Shown: piece after piece, positions 63,502 through 64,000 of the stretch
Layout: each line of letters opens with the position of its first letter
How positions within the stretch are numbered: position 1 is the stretch's first letter
Source: Botryobacter ruber
GTDB taxonomy: Bacteria > Bacteroidota > Bacteroidia > Cytophagales > Hymenobacteraceae
Direction of reading: 5' to 3'
Length of the DNA: 64,000 bases
Assembly (NCBI RefSeq): GCF_003347595.2
Contig: NZ_QCZK02000029.1
Span: 62,001-126,000, forward strand
Made by a program: the position numbers and the translations under genes
Notes under the pieces: model-generated
The model's input: the letters and a program-made list of their open reading frames with translations, nothing else
Databases searched by the model: none
What the model was told of the DNA's origin: nothing

Positions 63502-64000
63502 ATGTTGAATCACAAGTATCTAACTCCCGCTCTTTTAGCTATTACAATACTAATGGCGCCGGCCCTGCATCCTACAGCCAATGGCCAGAGCAAAAAGAAC
63601 ATCTACCACAAAGGCTGGATTGATTTTAACAAGAACGGAAAAAAAGACGTTTTTGAAGATGCCTCCCAACCGGTAGAAAAACGGATAGCCGACCTGCTGG
63701 CGCAGATGACGGTGGAGGAGAAGACCTGCCAGACCGCCACGCTGTACGGTTACGGGCGTGTACTGAAAGATGAGTTGCCTACCCCGGAGTGGAAAAACCA
63801 GATCTGGAAAGACGGCATCGCCAACATCGACGAGCACCTGAACAGTGTGCACAATAATTCTAAAACCAAAACCCAGTATTCCTTTCCTTACAGCAAACAT
63901 GCCGAGGCCATCAACACCGTACAGCGCTGGTTTGTGGAGGAAACAAGAATGGGTATACCGGTAGATTTTACGAACGAAGGAATTCATGGTCTTACCCATG
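63502..64000 (+). CDS. GH3 beta-glycosidase, N-terminal part (runs off the window)
   Basis: The ATG at 63502 opens a frame beginning MLNHKYLTPALLAITILMAP, a good signal peptide, then KGWIDFNKNGKKDVFEDASQ, RIADLLAQMTVEEKTCQTA and VEETRMGIPVDFTNEGIHGL at the window edge. These are typical of GH3 beta-glucosidase/xylosidase N-terminal barrels with a calcium-like DFNKNGKKD loop. About 166 codons are present; the catalytic Asp is beyond the edge. It is probably a further member of the operon or the first gene of a new unit. Confidence 0.85.
   Translation, partial: MLNHKYLTPALLAITILMAPALHPTANGQSKKNIYHKGWIDFNKNGKKDVFEDASQPVEKRIADLLAQMTVEEKTCQTATLYGYGRVLKDELPTPEWKNQIWKDGIANIDEHLNSVHNNSKTKTQYSFPYSKHAEAINTVQRWFVEETRMGIPVDFTNEGIHGLTH

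Noticed and set aside
63327..63623. 98-codon frame before the GH3 gene
   Set aside because: It overlaps the GH3 signal peptide in another frame, has no domain, and the GH3 start at 63502 explains the region.
1..64000. CRISPR, tRNA, rRNA, riboswitch and prophage signals
   Set aside because: No regularly spaced direct repeats, cloverleaf-like segments or phage gene clusters were seen on reading; small RNAs cannot be excluded without a covariance search.

Overview
The window looks like part of a Bacteroidota chromosome, most likely a Cytophagales/Hymenobacteraceae (Pontibacter-like) bacterium. The reasons are SusC/SusD outer-membrane pairs, a one-protein hybrid two-component regulator (HTCS), many secreted glycosidases, weak Shine-Dalgarno sites and the protein style. 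The genus is inferred, not proven. I saw no tRNA, rRNA, CRISPR array or phage genes.

Almost the whole window is a carbohydrate-degradation island. Left part (1-19.5 kb): a PQQ-type sugar dehydrogenase fused to cytochrome c, a large outer-membrane beta-barrel receptor, a Tat-exported GH28-like beta-helix protein, a GH97 plus a GH43-like lipoprotein, a beta-helix/discoidin protein, an AraC regulator, altronate dehydratase (UxaA), a PL6 lyase and a GH43 with a C-terminal binding region. These are small units on both strands, often separated by hairpins. A 979-bp IS5-like element (19.7-20.7 kb) and an AT-rich stretch with one membrane-protein gene follow.

Middle part (21.9-34.3 kb): a + strand operon GH29, GH29, GH27, GH28, GH27, GH29, then two related lipoproteins that join a DUF4998-type N-terminal domain to different lyase-like domains; the first is frameshifted. 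Next come the HTCS sensor/regulator (34.9-39.1 kb) and the SusC, SusD, fasciclin-domain and putative glycan-binding lipoprotein genes (40.2-46.8 kb).

Right part (47.4-64 kb): a long + strand run GH2, GH95, GH95, GH31, alginate-lyase-fold lyase (PL38-like), GH29, GH88, DUF4861 and the start of a GH3. Six predicted alpha-L-fucosidase-family enzymes, three alpha-galactosidase-type enzymes, a beta-galactosidase, polygalacturonase-type enzymes, uronate lyases and an unsaturated-uronyl hydrolase point to an acidic polysaccharide rich in fucose and galactose and containing glucuronate and/or galacturonate. No sulfatase and no GH78/GH106 rhamnosidase is in the window, which argues against sulfated algal fucans/ulvan and against a rhamnogalacturonan backbone as the only target. 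UxaA would feed galacturonate-derived altronate into KDG.

Non-coding sequence also holds structure: a nearly identical 27-nt block lies at similar distance upstream of both large glycosidase operons (candidate operator), with weaker relatives elsewhere. A dispersed family of short palindromic repeats sits just after stop codons at transcription-unit ends.
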